The notes: generated from the sequence alone by a model not told the origin. 64,000 nucleotides of DNA from Breviolum minutum Mf 1.05b.01 (GCA_000507305.1 DF239896.1:1-64000); one strand, 5' to 3'. Positions 46,354 to 58,945 are shown, numbered from the stretch's first letter. Program-made: numbers and translations.

Positions 46354-48119
46354 GGCGTGGCGAACGGCAAACGGCCCAGGGTTGACGGGCAGTGCTATTG
46401 GCCACCAACAGATTGAAGAATAAGTGGCCCAGTTTCTGTGGCCACCACTTGGAATCCTGGAAGATGCTCACAATCACATCTGAAGCTGTGCATCAAACTC
46501 ATTTAAAGTCCCTTTTGGTGGACATTCTCGTTATCTTGTTGCTCTTTCCCAATTGTCCCTTGAGGAAATCGTGTGGCTGCGACAAACAGAGATGTCTCAC
46601 AACTCAGCCTTGACATTAGGATTGCAGTTGGTTGTAATTCAGTTGATTAATTGGGAACTCAGGAGGGTTTGTTCAAAGGTTCTGAGTGCCATGACTAGAA
46701 CAAAAATTCCACCCTGGAGGCTGCCAAGGGCATTGAAACAATACCTCAGGCCACCGGAAGAACTTGAATGAACTCACTCATGTTTATCAATAAACTTGCA
46801 AAGAAAGACACTGCATAGTTTGGGATTACTGAAATGTTGAATATCTTGCTATGTCATACAATATCATATAGTCGATATGTAAGTACTACGTATATGATAT
46901 GTAGTACTACTAAGTACTGCTATTTATTCCACATCTATGCAGTAATTACCGGAGCATCAGCACATTCTAATCAGTCCATTCTAGAATCATGTAGACTCCA
47001 TATCATATTCCTGAGGCGTCAACGGAATTGCAAAGACTCCCACACCCAGTGACATTGAAGTCAGCTGCCAAACTGCCCTTAAATCCTCAGACCATCAGCT
47101 TGCAACCCTAATGGCCTTTGGATGAAGTTGAGGATATGACAATGCCACGAGGTTGTGTCACCATTGGTTCTTCGGCAGAATCAATACCAGTCATGCTGCT
47201 TCCTGCTCAAAAAAAAAGCAGTGGAGAAATTTCGGTGGCTCAAAACACGGACTTTGGAAAATCTCTTTGGAAAGGGATCGGCCTCAAATCGCAAGATCTA
47301 CACCATAGCCGCAGCAGGTGTTTTCATGTTGAAATGCAATGCCTTTGTAACGTATGTAATTGATGTAACTACCTCAAACATGACAATGCCTCTGCACTGC
47401 ACCGAATCCTGCTTTGTTTATGATGTGGGCTATCTCAATGAATGGGTAGCCAGGAGCTTCGGAACGCTAAGAGCTAGACAAGGAGAGCCCCACATGAATC
47501 AGTTGCACAGCGTCTGCGTCAACCAAAGAAACGGCTTCGGCTGTGTGGCACACAAACGCATCTATTCTCAGTGGCTACAAAGGTATATGATGCCAAGTGT
47601 CTTTCTTGTAGCTACCCCAGAAAGAAATGCCACGGCAACCCGAAAGGAAGCCCTCTGGTGAGACGGTTTCTACTCGGACAGCTTGAAACAAACGGTTGAC
47701 CAGCTCTGAGAACACTGCACTGCGCGAGCTGATCCTACACCCGCCGTGGACGCAAACTTATTCTTTAAGGATGTTCAGTATTGGAAGCTAAAAACCAAAC
47801 TTAGAACGATTATCACCACCTAAAACCGAGCCACTTCCACAGCGAACGGATTGCTTCAACAACATGTCCGGACATGAGATGAAACTATACTCCTGCTTCC
47901 TTACAGGCTGATACAAATGGCCTCGTCCAACAGCCCCGATCAAAGAGGTTCAACAAAACTAGTGGCCTAGACATCAGAACACTCTACTTTTCCGGAGAGT
48001 GCGGCTAGCTGGGAACAAGGTAGCCGTAGCAGTCCGACCTCACTGCTTAGACAAACCAGACACTCAACAGTTATGAAAAATGGGGAGGGGCTACGACTAA
48101 AGCAACCGGCTTTGACCAA
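46354..48119. other. No gene supported
   Basis: A 168-codon plus-strand frame at 47155-47661 lacks recognisable composition or family, and its strand disagrees with the region; treated as non-coding. Confidence 0.4.
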
Positions 48120-48585
48120 GTGGTGGGCTTTGAAGTGCCTCTGTTGAGCTCGGCATCTTCGTCTTCCTTCTCCCACCTGCCACCCTGCACAACCAAGCTG
48201 CCAAATTCGCTTGGGCAATCATCAGTCCGCGACGGAAATAGTTTTCACTGGCAAAGGCTCCTTGAAACTGAGATCATGAATGCCGGGATGGTCAGTTTTG
48301 CCTTCTTCTCGATGGCCTGAGTGATGCAATGGCAATCTCCAACAAAACAGGCTCAACGACTTGACGCCTTTCTTCTGAGTACTGGGCTTCTTTGAGATCA
48401 TCTACCTCGTTTGAAAACCAAAGTCGTCCGAAGCAAAGGGAAAGGAAAAAACTGCAAACTTCTTCAGTACTCTTCCATGGACAAAAGCTGAGCTCAAGGA
48501 CGTTGAACAAGCCGCCCTTAACTTGAAATGCATCCGTGAGCGTGACCTGGATCTTGCCATCGTCTTCCTTCGGGTCGTTTGGAAT
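48120..48585 (-). CDS. Unassigned exons
   Basis: Minus-strand pieces: PNDPKEDDGKIQVTLTDAFQ, then FNVLELSFCPWKSTEEV and LKEAQYSEERRQVVEPVLLE (about 48320-48580), then HPGIHDLSFKEPLPVKTISV and EFGSLVVQGGRWEKEDEDAE (about 48130-48295). Good coding character, family unknown, joins not fixed. Confidence 0.5.
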
Positions 48586-49323
48586 GCAGGTGCAACATCA
48601 AACATCAACTCATGCTGGAAACATCCTATCTAGTTATGGAAACCCATGCAAACTCGACCCCTGTCCATGTGTATGCTACTTGCATGTGCTTACCAAAGAA
48701 CAAGGCAAAGGAAAATGGGCATTGCCAAAAAAAATATTGCCAAGGCTTTGGACAACTATTTGGCAAAGGAAGGCTGTTTGGAAGACCCTTTTTCAGAACA
48801 AACCCTCAGGAACTATCAACCCTGTGTATCTACCCCTAGAACTCCTGAACAAAACAAAGAAGGTGTCAATCAACAAAACACTGTCTAATATATCACAACT
48901 CTTCCCCAATATGTTTGATCCTGCAGCTTTGAAGGAACATCCCATTCACAACAATGACCTCCATCGAGTTGCGCTTGCTCAACACTTGCTGTATCACTCA
49001 AAAGGTGAGATGTTGAGGCGGGAACAATCAAAAGGACATCGCAAAGGAACAAGGGCAAGGCAGAAAAACATACAAAGTCTTTAGTAACTCCTTTCCATCA
49101 ATTTGGGGAAGATAATTGGAACATAATGTTTAAATACATACAACTGTGTCACGCATTGTTTCCGGCCACAGTCCTTCACCAGTTGTCGCACCCAAACAGG
49201 CGCTGATGTGCCTTGCAGGGTGGTCTCACTCTGAACTGGTCTCGAGAATGGATGTTGAAACAAGTGTTAAGATTGCCAAGTCCCCAACACTTGGGGAACA
49301 AGTGCTCAACCAACCACCAACAT
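48586..49323. other. No gene supported
   Basis: A plus-strand frame (48536-49084) is open but Asn/Lys/Leu-rich without domains and opposite to the cluster; not accepted. Confidence 0.35.
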
Positions 49324-50421
49324 CTATCTGAGCTTTGCACGTGCACGTTGTGGTGCTTTTGGTTTGTGACCTGTCTTCATATACTCGTTGATTGCGACTG
49401 GCCTCCAAAGTCCAACGTCATCCGGTATCAAGGTGTTGTTCAGAACCTTGCCGATGAATTCTTCGCGCTCCTTGGGCTCGTTCGGACTGACCATTTCCTC
49501 CTCCATGGTCTCCAAATACTTCTGCGCCTGTCTTCTTGACCACCTATATGTTCGATCATCTTGCTGTTGCTGCGGTGCTAGGCGAGTGCGCTCTCCGTTG
49601 AGGTCAGCAATTTCTTCAGCGGACTTTTTGGACTGTGTGATTGCGACTATGTGATGCCCATGTGCGAAGGCAGCTCGGGCCAAATCTATGAGCATGCTGG
49701 TTTTGTCAACACCATTGTCAAAGGTGTTGTCGAAAATTATGTGCAACCGTTTGTTGTTCGCTCTCAACAGAGAAAAGAGGCGCCATGCAACATCGTTAGC
49801 ACGCTTTGCGTCGCAAACTCGGAACAAGTCTTCGAGGGTCTTCTCAAATTTCCCTGAAGTAATGCCGTTGTAGCAGCTGACTTGGAGTTTTCTGCCTGTA
49901 TTGCCAAGGCCACAGCTACAGATTTACCTACCCCAGGTTCCGCATAAACGGCTGACAGAACAGCAGTCTTGGTATCTCTTAGAATCTCGCGCATCAGTGC
50001 TGTGAACTTCGTGTCCCTGATTGGCTGCTTCGGCAAGCCTTGCAGACTTGGAACAATAACGGATCGACTTTTCTCAATCTGTTCAAACAGTCGATTGGCA
50101 TGATTATCTACGTCGTCAAATTGCTTCAAGGGTGCGACTTGTTTGAGATTCTGCTTGTAGTCGTTCAAACACCGAAAGAAAAAATCTGTCAGGCTTGCTA
50201 CAGCTGACGCCACCCCCAATCCATCAGCGACCGGGCTAGCTGCCCTGACAATCTTTAGGCTGCGTATCTGTGCATCTCCTACATTAGATGTTCCCACAAA
50301 GCCAATGCAAAGCAATTGGTGGCTCAAATGCCTCACTGTCAAAGCCAAAACCAGCAACTTCATCCATCGGCGCCCCATGGACAAATGATTGAATGCTTGG
50401 TTTCCCAAGGCGAGGCGACAT
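49324..50421 (-). pseudogene. P-loop NTPase-like gene with two frame breaks
   Basis: ATG at 50421 (MSPRLGKPSIQSFVHGAPMD, GFGFDSEAFEPPIALHWLCG). Near 50287 the coding pattern moves to another frame (DAQIRSLKIVRAASPVADGL, TDFFFRCLNDYKQNL) containing a Walker A motif AEPGVGKSVAVALAI; near 49865 it returns to the first frame (FEKTLEDLFRVCDAKRANDV) with a Walker-B-like RLHIIFDNTFDNGVD, then ADLNGERTRLAPQQQQDDRT and a stop at 49324. About 365 residues, likely ATP- or GTP-binding; the role is unknown. The two shifts compensate, so either the gene is decayed or the assembly has indels. No room for normal introns at the breaks. Confidence 0.65.
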
Positions 50422-51008
50422 AATGAAACGGTTAAAAATGATGAGGAAGAAAAAGTAAATAAAATGACAGATGAAGAAAAGGACGAATATTACAAGATAA
50501 AGAAGTTGAAACAAATATGGAAAACTGTGTGGTTGAGGAGTTAATTATATACCATAGATAATTCTACATAAATTACCTTGTCCAATACTTACTATTATAT
50601 AAGGTAATATTTTTTGCTGTTTTGTTTTGTGGGGTGCTGTTGGGAGGGCGTTGTTGTGTATGTGTCTGCTTTGTTTTTGTGAGTATTGCTTGTAGGTATG
50701 TGTCTGTTTTGATTTGTATGTATGCTTGTATGTAAGTTTGTATGTATGCTTGTGAGTTGGGCGGGTCTTTTGCTGGGGGCTCTCCTTGTCTAGCTCTAAG
50801 CTTACGCTACAATCGTTGCTCTGATACCGCTCTGTCATCTTAGAAAACTCTCCAGTTTCTTGAGTTGGGGAGCGCAGAGCCTTGGCTCAGACACATGCCA
50901 GGCAACACACAGGTAGGCAAATCCAAGACATGCAAAATTTTGAAATGGTTTCAATCCACTATAGATACAAGTATCTGAGTAGACCAAAGATGCGAAGGCG
51001 TTGCTTGT
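50422..51008. other. Non-coding, GT/TATG-rich simple sequence
   Basis: 50600-50760 holds degenerate TGTATGTATGCTTG repeats. No exon. Confidence 0.5.
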
Positions 51009-51650
51009 CTACATTATGATTTTGTCTCGGCCTTGTTTTTGAGCTGCGGGCGAAAGCAAAGGCAAAGCTCGAACAGAACTTTGAGACATTCGATTGATGA
51101 CTTCCATGTGTGACCCGTCTGGATCTGTTTGATGCTCCATCTGGTCCAGAATCGTGGCATAGAGGGAAGCCACCATGGACGATTCCATCTCAGTCTTTTT
51201 TGGGAACTCCTCCAAGACCAGTGCAGCGCACATCCATTGGGCGCTCGCACACAATGTGCGAATTGCAGAGGACCAGGCGACACTGCTGATAGGCAAAGGT
51301 ACGCAAGACATCCAGCGCCAATAATCAACTAGACGCAGCCAAGGTGACAAAGAGCTCTCGAAGGTGTTCAAGACTGAGCCACATAGGACCTAAGCAAGTT
51401 GTAGAAATATTGTGATCTTTAATTGAGGCAGTTATACAATCAATTGATCACATCAGTCCACATGTGTTCCTTCTTGGTCACTTCTTTTAAAGCCCATGGC
51501 CTCATCTGGTTGAAGTTGCCGTTTTTGCTGTTCGCATAGCGTGATGACTGCCATATCCCAAGGGGTCCATGGAAACATGGCGCTAAGCGCTACTGCACCA
51601 GGTTCCATGGCCATGTCTTCCATCTCCTAGAGGGATTTGTGGCGAACATC
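51009..51650 (-). CDS. Unassigned exons, possibly of a PPR-type gene
   Basis: About 51490-51630: AVALSAMFPWTPWDMAVITL, EQQKRQLQPDEAMGF; 51009 to about 51390: LVDYWRWMSCVPLPISSVAW, LEEFPKKTEMESSMVASLYA, ending QKQGRDKIIM and a stop. The QLQPDEAMGF piece recalls the end of a PPR repeat. Weak assignment. Confidence 0.4.
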
Positions 51651-51779
51651 ATATAAGTTTGATATATTCAGATGGGATGTGTTTGGTTGAACCTATATGA
51701 GCTGTATGGAAGTTGTTCAAAGCCTCACATGATATGTACGTATATATATAATTACAATTATGTAGATACACATATGAGA

Positions 51780-51815
51780 GAGCGCGGTACAAATAGAGAG
51801 AGAGAGAGAGAATGG

Positions 51816-51846
<31 letters not shown>
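51780..51846. repeat. (GA)n microsatellite
   Basis: GAGAGA runs interrupted by AATGGGAGAGAAA. Confidence 0.92.
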
Positions 51847-52029
51847 GGCATCACATCTCTAAAGCTGCAGTATGTTGTGATGGTCCACGACAGCATTTAC
51901 TATACTGTAGTAGTACGCTCTGTCTGCTCATTGTATACAGCGGGATAGATTGACGTTTCTGCAGCACACTCTTCCCATCTCTTCTTTGTTCTTCTCTCAT
52001 CCGTTTCATTTCCAGTGAAAGTCAGTTGG

Positions 52030-52502
52030 GAATACTGGTGTATTGGGCATGTTGTTGGTCCTGAACGATAGAGATGGAATTCTGCCACCTGTCCAAGCAA
52101 TGTAAAGCAGTTGCCACAGCTGCCAACATGAGGTGTCGCATGGTGTCGTACTGTCTGCAGAGTGTTTGACATTAGTCAATAGGATCCAGCTTCATCTTGG
52201 CTCAACAACATTCTACTGTAGACTATAGACCAAAAACGACTGCAATTATCTGCAAGGTCGTTTACCACAATGGTTTCTTAAGATTTTATAAGTCTCAGTT
52301 CAACAAGATTTGATTCTTTACAATTCGAGATGGAGCATCCCAATGTAAGCTTAGGGGACAGCCTGGTTTCGATTCCAAGAACAGTGCTGTAGCTGAACAC
52401 ATCTGCTTCCAGCTCCTGGCAGAAAATCATCACTTGCCATCTTGACATTGATATACCATCACCGAGATGCACCTGCTGTTGTGTTTCGCGAAGAAGATCC
52501 AT
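52030..52502 (-). CDS. Candidate exons with PPR-like repeat
   Basis: 52278-52502: LLRETQQQVHLGDGISMSRW, QVMIFCQELEADVFSYSTVL. The WQ..(M/L)..QEL..DVFSYSTV spacing resembles pentatricopeptide repeats, abundant organelle RNA-binding proteins in dinoflagellates. A further piece at about 52030-52160 reads TMRHLMLAAVATALHCLDRW. Confidence 0.35.
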
Positions 52503-53403
52503 TGCCTCCTAAGAGTGAGGATTTCATCATCAAACTTGCTGTCATGAGAAGCTCTAATTTTCGCTACACCTGTCATGATCATCCTTGTGTTGTGTTGGAC
52601 TATCCAAAGGTCATCAAATTCCATGGTCAACACGCCTGCCCAGTCGCCACAGAAGAGATTGCTGCATTCATCGTGATGACATCAGCCGTCAAGTTTCTGC
52701 CTCCAAGGTCAAGGAAAAACCCTCCCACCGGTCAGAGGATTGGGAAAATCTAGGGATGATTGGTACCTGGAACTCTAAAGAACCAGTTTTAAATGGATGG
52801 AAATGGTGATTTCCAAGCATTTCCCATGTTGAAGATTTGGTTCATCATCCAATTGATAGCCATTCATTCAAATGACTTGGCCTAGAAATCCAACCAAGAT
52901 CCACAAATTCTATGCCTCGCATGTCCAAGAAGACTTCCATGGCTTTCTCTCGACATCCACACTCCTGCTTCAAGGATCATCCCAGGACTTGTAAGTGGTT
53001 AGTAACCACCATGTATAAGCCAATTTTTAGATATGTTCAGGCCATTTGGAAGGGGAACAACCCGATCCTCAAGGGGACTTACTAACTTACTAACCATGCT
53101 TATTAACTACTTAACTGGGATGATCCTCCAAGTGGGGGGACCATCTCCTTTAACGTTGAGATGAGGCTGCTGAAGGTGAAGACATCAACTTCAATATGGA
53201 GCCTCGGAATGAAAAAAACCACCAGATTTGATATGATTTGATGACAGATGATTCGATGGTCCAGCAGTTGTGACATATCTGTGTGTCTGTTTTTCGCAAC
53301 TCACACAAAAAAGAAAGCTCAGGGCTGGTCCATCTCAACAAAAAAGTCCATGGCTCTCACCTCGATTATGAATCAAGTCGTCTTCATGAAAAGATAAGAC
53401 ATG
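52503..53403. other. No gene supported
   Basis: No assigned exon. The segment around 52980-53115 repeats words such as TACTAACTTACTAACCATG. Confidence 0.35.
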
Positions 53404-53404
53404 A

Positions 53405-53509
53405 TACTGTTGATGGAAGAAATCCTGCACCACCTGGGATGTATGAAACCCTATAAATAATGGGATATTTATCATATCAACTGGTGCAGGATTTCTTCCA
53501 TCAACAGTA
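53405..53509. mobile_element. MITE family C, copy 2
   Basis: Near-perfect hairpin: left arm TACTGTTGATGGAAGAAATC CTGCACCA, right arm its reverse complement. Flanked by TGA on both sides (53402-53404, 53510-53512), a 3-bp TNA-type duplication. Third copy at 57013. Confidence 0.85.
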
Positions 53510-53691
53510 TGACAAGTCACACTTCAAATAGCTGCATCTTTTTATTGAATGAGTTTCTCACCCAGTCTCGTCCCCGAAGGCAGGCTGCAACTGCCTTGGT
53601 GTTTCAATAAATCTCCGGATGTCATTCCCACCAAAAACGAACATGTGAAAAAGGTTGCATTGCAGAATTTCTCATAACAAAAAAGCTTCGT

Positions 53692-54480
53692 TCAACCAGG
53701 AAGGGCTGACTGTATTGTAACCAGCCGTACCAGGATTGGTGTTGCGCCTCGGCAACTCCAAACTGCGATGAATTCTTCGATGATTTTGGTCAATCCTGCC
53801 TTTGAAGGCGAGTGAAAAAGTGGATCACGCGCTGCCATGATGATCCTCATGGGTTCATGATTTGAAAAAAACACATCCAGCTGAACAAGAAAAGTTGCTG
53901 TGAATTGTCATTGAAGATTTTCGCCTTGAGAGATCAAGTTATATACTTTAAATTAGCTGAAGGTCAGCTGTCTCAAATTAGTTGCTTTGATTTTCCAAAT
54001 GCCCCTGCATGATATCTGCAAACGCCTGGGTCATCCCACCATGACCTGCTGCCAACATTGCCGTACTGCAGCTGGAATCCATGGCAACAGGTCTGGCACC
54101 TGATCGGAAGGAAAATGTCAACCAACAGTGTGGACCCGAAATATGATGACAAGTAGAGGATATGACTGAGATATGAATATGTCGCAATATGCCTCAAATT
54201 TCCTCAAAATTACATAATAAAAAAATGCCACTTGATGTAGCTCCAAACATGGCTCAGTTTAAAGTCAAAGTTACAGACTCAAAACCCAAATCAAAACACC
54301 AATACCTTGACGCAGCAAATCTTCGAAGGTGCTGAGAACTCGCACCTGCAAGTGCAAAGAAATCGCCTTACTCCGTTTTTAAATGTCATGAACCGCTGGC
54401 TCATCGCATTATCAGAGGAACACACCCAGTCGTTGCGATTCAGGACTGCTTTGAAGGCCACCTTGATGAGAGTTCATCCA
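53692..54480 (-). CDS. Unassigned gene, exons
   Basis: Minus-strand coding pieces: about 54310-54470 (AFKAVLNRNDWVCSSDNAMS; VRVLSTFEDLLRQG), 53978 to about 54105 (ARPVAMDSSCSTAMLAAGHG, MTQAFADIMQGHLENQSN, stop), and 53692-53870 (MRIIMAARDPLFHSPSKAGL, TKIIEEFIAVWSCRG, stop). At least two gene ends may be present because two stops occur. Family unknown. Confidence 0.4.
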
Positions 54481-54879
54481 AACCACCCAAAATTGTGGCT
54501 TCTATTTTGGCCAGAAAGCAAACACAACAAATCCAACTGAGAAGTGAGCGTTGTATACCAAGGCATCTACATGGAAACCTCGATAAGGACATGATTAGAC
54601 TGTATGAGAGCACGAACAAGTAAAGTCCTTTGATATCCTTTGATATCCTTTGATATCCGTTTGAATGTCTCGGAATTGGTGGCATTAGGGCTAAAGTAAC
54701 AGCAAATGGCCAATGATTCGAATCATCTGTGGGTGACACCGAGAGGTCTTACTGACATGTCACGGGATGACAGCAACCTCCAATTCAAATTGGGTGCACA
54801 AACCTCGAGACCACATCTGCTGCACCCCTGACCTTGCAAATCATGAGGTCAAGATGATGGATCCAGCAACATCAATAAT

Positions 54880-55490
54880 GTCCTACCGTAGGATGCCATT
54901 GAAGCAGTCAAAAAGCTGAGAATCCAACAAAACATCTTGCCAACGTCCGGCACTCTCGCAAGCACGCAGTGCCACGCTGAAGGGTATGAGCCGTGGCTGC
55001 CTGGGGAAGATGTTGGAGTCCCTATCACCAGTATTCAAACTTCAGCCATAGACTTGCTTTTGTACTGAGCTTCTTACAAGCCACTGGTACATAGTCTTTG
55101 GAGGCTTTCTAGTGCCTTCCAAAATGGGATGTATAGCAATGAAGATCAAACCAATCTTGTGTGCATTTGGCTGCCTCTTTCCAGCAGCTCTGCTGGGTAA
55201 ACTTGGAGATCGAACGGGTATATTTTGCAAGGATGGCCTCAAATTAACAAGCTGTGCTGAGGTATTTGTTTACCCTAAAGCAGGCCGCCATTCTTCAATC
55301 CCATGCTTCAAAAATTTGACACCACTAATGGGCCCCTTCAGATTGTCATCAAGTTCCCAGGCATCTTCTCCTCGGTGAGCTTGCATGGCCTTAAGAAGCA
55401 AGCAAATTAAGTAAGCTCCCCTGCAACGAAGTCATGGCCCTGCATGAGCGCTATGAACTCGGAAGCAGACATGGCTTTGGTCCCAACGCC
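54880..55490 (-). CDS. Unassigned exons, weakly PPR-like
   Basis: Pieces at about 55400-55485 (LPPHGVGTKAMSASEFIALM), about 55260-55380 (EDAWELDDNLKGPISGVKFL), about 55100-55235 (AILAKYTRSISKFTQQSCWK, EAAKCTQDWFDLHC) and about 54890-55010 (LIPFSVALRACESAGRWQDV). The last resembles the helix pair of a PPR repeat. Probably the same gene as 53692-54480. Confidence 0.4.
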
Positions 55491-56457
55491 ATGAGGCGGC
55501 AGGACCAGCAGATTGGAAGCTGAAAAAACCAGGTTGGTAAAGGTAGCTCTTGTTTTTTTCAAAATCATCCCAAGGATGGAATACTACCAATAGACCATGC
55601 AGAAACAAGTCAATACTGCTACAAACAATGCAGAAGTTGTGGGTTGGAATTCAGCTTTGGAATTCTTGAGCAAACGTAGGAGTCCAGTGCGATGTGCGTT
55701 CAAGAGTTTGAAGTCTCAGCTGTCCATTATCGGTCCAATGTCAGTCTTATTCTCGTCTCCAAAACGTGTCACTCATTACAGGCATCTTCCAAAACATGAC
55801 GCTGCTACCCCAGGAATAGCTTGCATTCCAAACCTTAGTTAATGATCATTGTTGAGGGATCATCAGTGCTCCAACTCTCTGCCTTACAGCTCTAGTGACA
55901 ACAAACTTCGGCTCCGGCAAGTTCCCACCACGCGGCCGGCAAGTTGAGGTTCACACGACTTGCTACAATCTTGATGGATGATGCATACGAAATAGCGAAT
56001 TTCCTCAAATCAAAGATTGGAATCATTTAGTTCAAACACTCGCAGATTCAACATGAATGGTGAATGGCTTGGCTCCCTGCTTTGGAGGCAATTTTAAAAT
56101 GCTTGCATCCTGATGATCTGATACACAAGAATACATGAAATTCCCAACCCCAACCCTTACACATAGACTCGCCAAAAAAAATATCGACAAACTCCCGGGA
56201 TGTCATAACCCATATTTTTGTTGTTGTTGTTGTTAATACAGCTCCAAAATGACTTGCTACACTTGAAAATCACTGACTCTTCATGGCTCCTTATCTGCAT
56301 GAAATCACACCTTGGTGCACTGGCATCCAAGTTGGGGCATCAGGCCACGTGAGAACTGGGGGGTTTGTCAAGATTACCATTTCCCCCATCAGAAATGGCA
56401 AGAACTCCTGGCCTGTCTTCCATGTCCTCATTTCATGTGATTTCAACATTCTCATTT
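55491..56457. other. No gene supported
   Basis: Short frames only; a TTG run at 56216-56234. Confidence 0.35.
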
Positions 56458-56860
56458 CTATTCACTTCTTATCTTTAGTAGAGATGTGAAGCATGTGTAA
56501 CCTCTGCATTTATGGATTGTTGAGGTACCTTTCACAGCCCAAAGATCCATCTTCTTTTCAAACTCTGATGTCGGGTAGACGCACGAACCGGAGCAGTCGC
56601 CGTCAACAGGAGGTGGTTCGCAGACCACCATCACTGCATGGTTAGACTGCACGATCTGGGTCAGGAAGTTTGGAGTCCGATTCTATCCTTTCTGTTTTCC
56701 AATCTTGGAGCATGTGACTGGGCCTCTTCAAATCTTTGCCAAATGAAACAAGTGCCCTGATTAAAACAGGACGAGTTCGTTTTGGCGCCAGAAAGAAGGG
56801 CACTAATGGCAAATGGTTTCCTGAAATCTTCCATCTGAGTCACTGAAGCATGGTGATGAT
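56458..56860 (-). CDS. Unassigned exons
   Basis: 56661 to about 56850: QMEDFRKPFAISALLSGAKT, CFIWQRF; 56500-56660: FLTQIVQSNHAVMVVCEPPP, CVYPTSEFEKKMDLWAVKGT. The second piece is clearly coding in character. Family unknown. Confidence 0.45.
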
Positions 56861-57012
56861 TCTGCATGATCAATTGATCATGATCTTGAGCCTTATTGCA
56901 TTCATGACAATAAACTGACCGTGTGCTTTCAGACTTGCATGGAAACCACTTGCCATGGTCACTTGCCATCTCGCTCCTCTGGTCAGGCCGAAACCTCAAC
57001 ATCAAAGGGTCA

Positions 57013-57128
57013 TACTGTTGATGGAAGATATCCCAAACAACCACCTGCAATGTATAAAACCCTTAATGGTAGATAAACTACCTTTCCCTCAACTGGTTGA
57101 GGTAAAGGCCGGATTTCTTCCAACAGTA
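57013..57128. mobile_element. MITE family C, copy 3
   Basis: Arms TACTGTTGATGGAAGATATC and, reversed, TACTGTTGGAAGAAATCC. Flanked by TCA on both sides (57010-57012, 57129-57131), again a TNA-type 3-bp duplication. Confidence 0.8.
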
Positions 57129-57415
57129 TCATGGGCGACTGAGGCCATCGACCTTCTGCCTCTTGGAACTGGAAGAACTGGAGGAACTGGAAGCAGACCT
57201 CCAAGGAGATTCCCCACGAAAGATACTGGTAAGACCTGGGTACTGCCAAAAACACTGGAAAACCCAGTGGAATCCATTCCATGAAGGTTAAAATAAAATG
57301 GGTTTCCCTTCATACAAATGAATATATTATAGACTATACATTTGCATAATATATCTACATGTATATTATATATATATACACATGATATTTACCCACTTAG
57401 AATCCCCAGGGTTTT

Positions 57416-57442
57416 TCGGCATGCCCAACGGGGGCATGCCGA
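57416..57442. other. Perfect 11-bp stem-loop
   Basis: TCGGCATGCCC, loop AACGG, GGGCATGCCGA. GC-rich in an AT-rich surrounding; function unknown. Confidence 0.75.
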
Positions 57443-57609
57443 CCATCACCTCAACCTCAACCAACCAGGCCTCTTTCCGTTCGGTCGTTTGGCTTCAGCT
57501 GTTGGAATGGCTTGAGGACCTTCTCCACTCCTGAAGATTTGAGGATTTGAGGAACCAATTTGAAGGAATTTTGAGTTGCAAAAAAAATATGTCTTTATAC
57601 TATTATACT

Positions 57610-58130
57610 TTACCCTCTGCGGATGATCCATCTTGCTCCCACACACCAGTTAGGACAAACCACACCCAGGAGTTCCCGTCCTTGAAGAGTCACTGTCCGA
57701 AAGTGCTGCCTGTACCAGGAGGCGACTGGATAAAACACGACGGGTAAATTTCCCCATGTTGGCGGGGCTGGCGGCGAGAAATCGGCGGCATCTGCACCAG
57801 CCCTGGGAGTCTTCCACCGGAGCAAGGCTCGCATGGAACAGTTATGTTCACAGTTTACAGAAACATCTTAAAACTGACCTCCCACATAAATGTCGTAAAA
57901 TGCAAAGGTTTTAATCATAGAGACTTAGAACACAAGCACAAATGAGTGTGTGTCAATGGTTCAAGCAATACGTTCCCAAATTCCTGCTTCTTCAGCGATG
58001 GTGTCCCTGGCCAACCTTGTGCAAAAAAGAAGACTTTTGGGGGGAGGGGCAAAGGATTCAAACAGTCGTCCCTTGACAATGCCATCCCCTTCTTTGAGAT
58101 TCCAGCTGTTAAAGGACCCAAACGGCTACT
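57610..58130 (-). CDS. Unassigned exons
   Basis: About 57975-58130: SFNSWNLKEGDGIVKGRLFE, LARDTIAEEAGIWERIA; 57610-57834: PTWGNLPVVFYPVASWYRQH, FRTVTLQGRELLGVVCPN (a second coding-like frame exists here). Family unknown. Confidence 0.42.
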
Positions 58131-58945
58131 CTTCCCTTGTCCCTTGTTGTCGTTGCAGCTTTGCTATTATCTACCCCTTTCAAGAAGGAAGCTAAAGACA
58201 ACTACTAATATACATGCCAGCCAATCAGCATGTTTGGGGTATGAAGCCATAATCCATAGATCATCAGAGGGTTTCAACAGAGATGCATTTAGCACCTTTT
58301 TTTAAAGGTATCTTTGAGGATTTCCGCCCATGTCTCACATCTTGTATAGCGGCATAGCGGCGCTTGTAGCACACTCATCTCAATCGCTCTCTCGAGCAAT
58401 TTCGACCTGAAGTCCACCTGTGCCGACTGTCGTGTGGCAGACCGGTGAGTTTTCCGGTGACGTTTTCACCAAACATCTTAAACACTGCCCGCGGCCCAAA
58501 GCTTACATGAGCCACGTGCCAAGGTGCGTGGTTTTTCAAAAAGGTGAGCAATCCTCAAGCTCTACCTCAGCGAATGCCCAGGGCATTTCTTGAGATTCCA
58601 GGGCAAATCTCTTTGCTGACGCCCCTTGCTTTCTTTTGCAAGAAAAGACCTAAAGTTTTCCATGTTATTGGGGTATCCTCAACTCCCCTAAAAATCTTTA
58701 TCATCGTACTATATTGATATATATTATATTGAATTACTAAGCTTGACTAAATATGGGTTCTGCAGCTCTAACCCATGCTGTCCTCGGTCAAGGGCCAAAG
58801 ATCCAGAGATATGTGGCTTGGCCCGGCCGTAAAAGGATTTCTCGCCGAGAGCTCGAAACTCGGCTCTCCTGAGAGTGTCTAAGCCCAGCAGTGGCCCGGC
58901 CAAATGTATTCCCCACCTTTCCCAAAATACTCAAAACCTCCAAAT
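58131..58945. other. No gene supported
   Basis: No exon recognised. Confidence 0.35.

Noticed and set aside
47155-47661. 168-codon plus-strand frame
   Set aside because: No recognisable domain, opposite strand to the cluster, unremarkable codon pattern.
53335-53520. Frame starting MTCHTVDGRNPAPVDM
   Set aside because: Translation of the family C MITE, not a gene.
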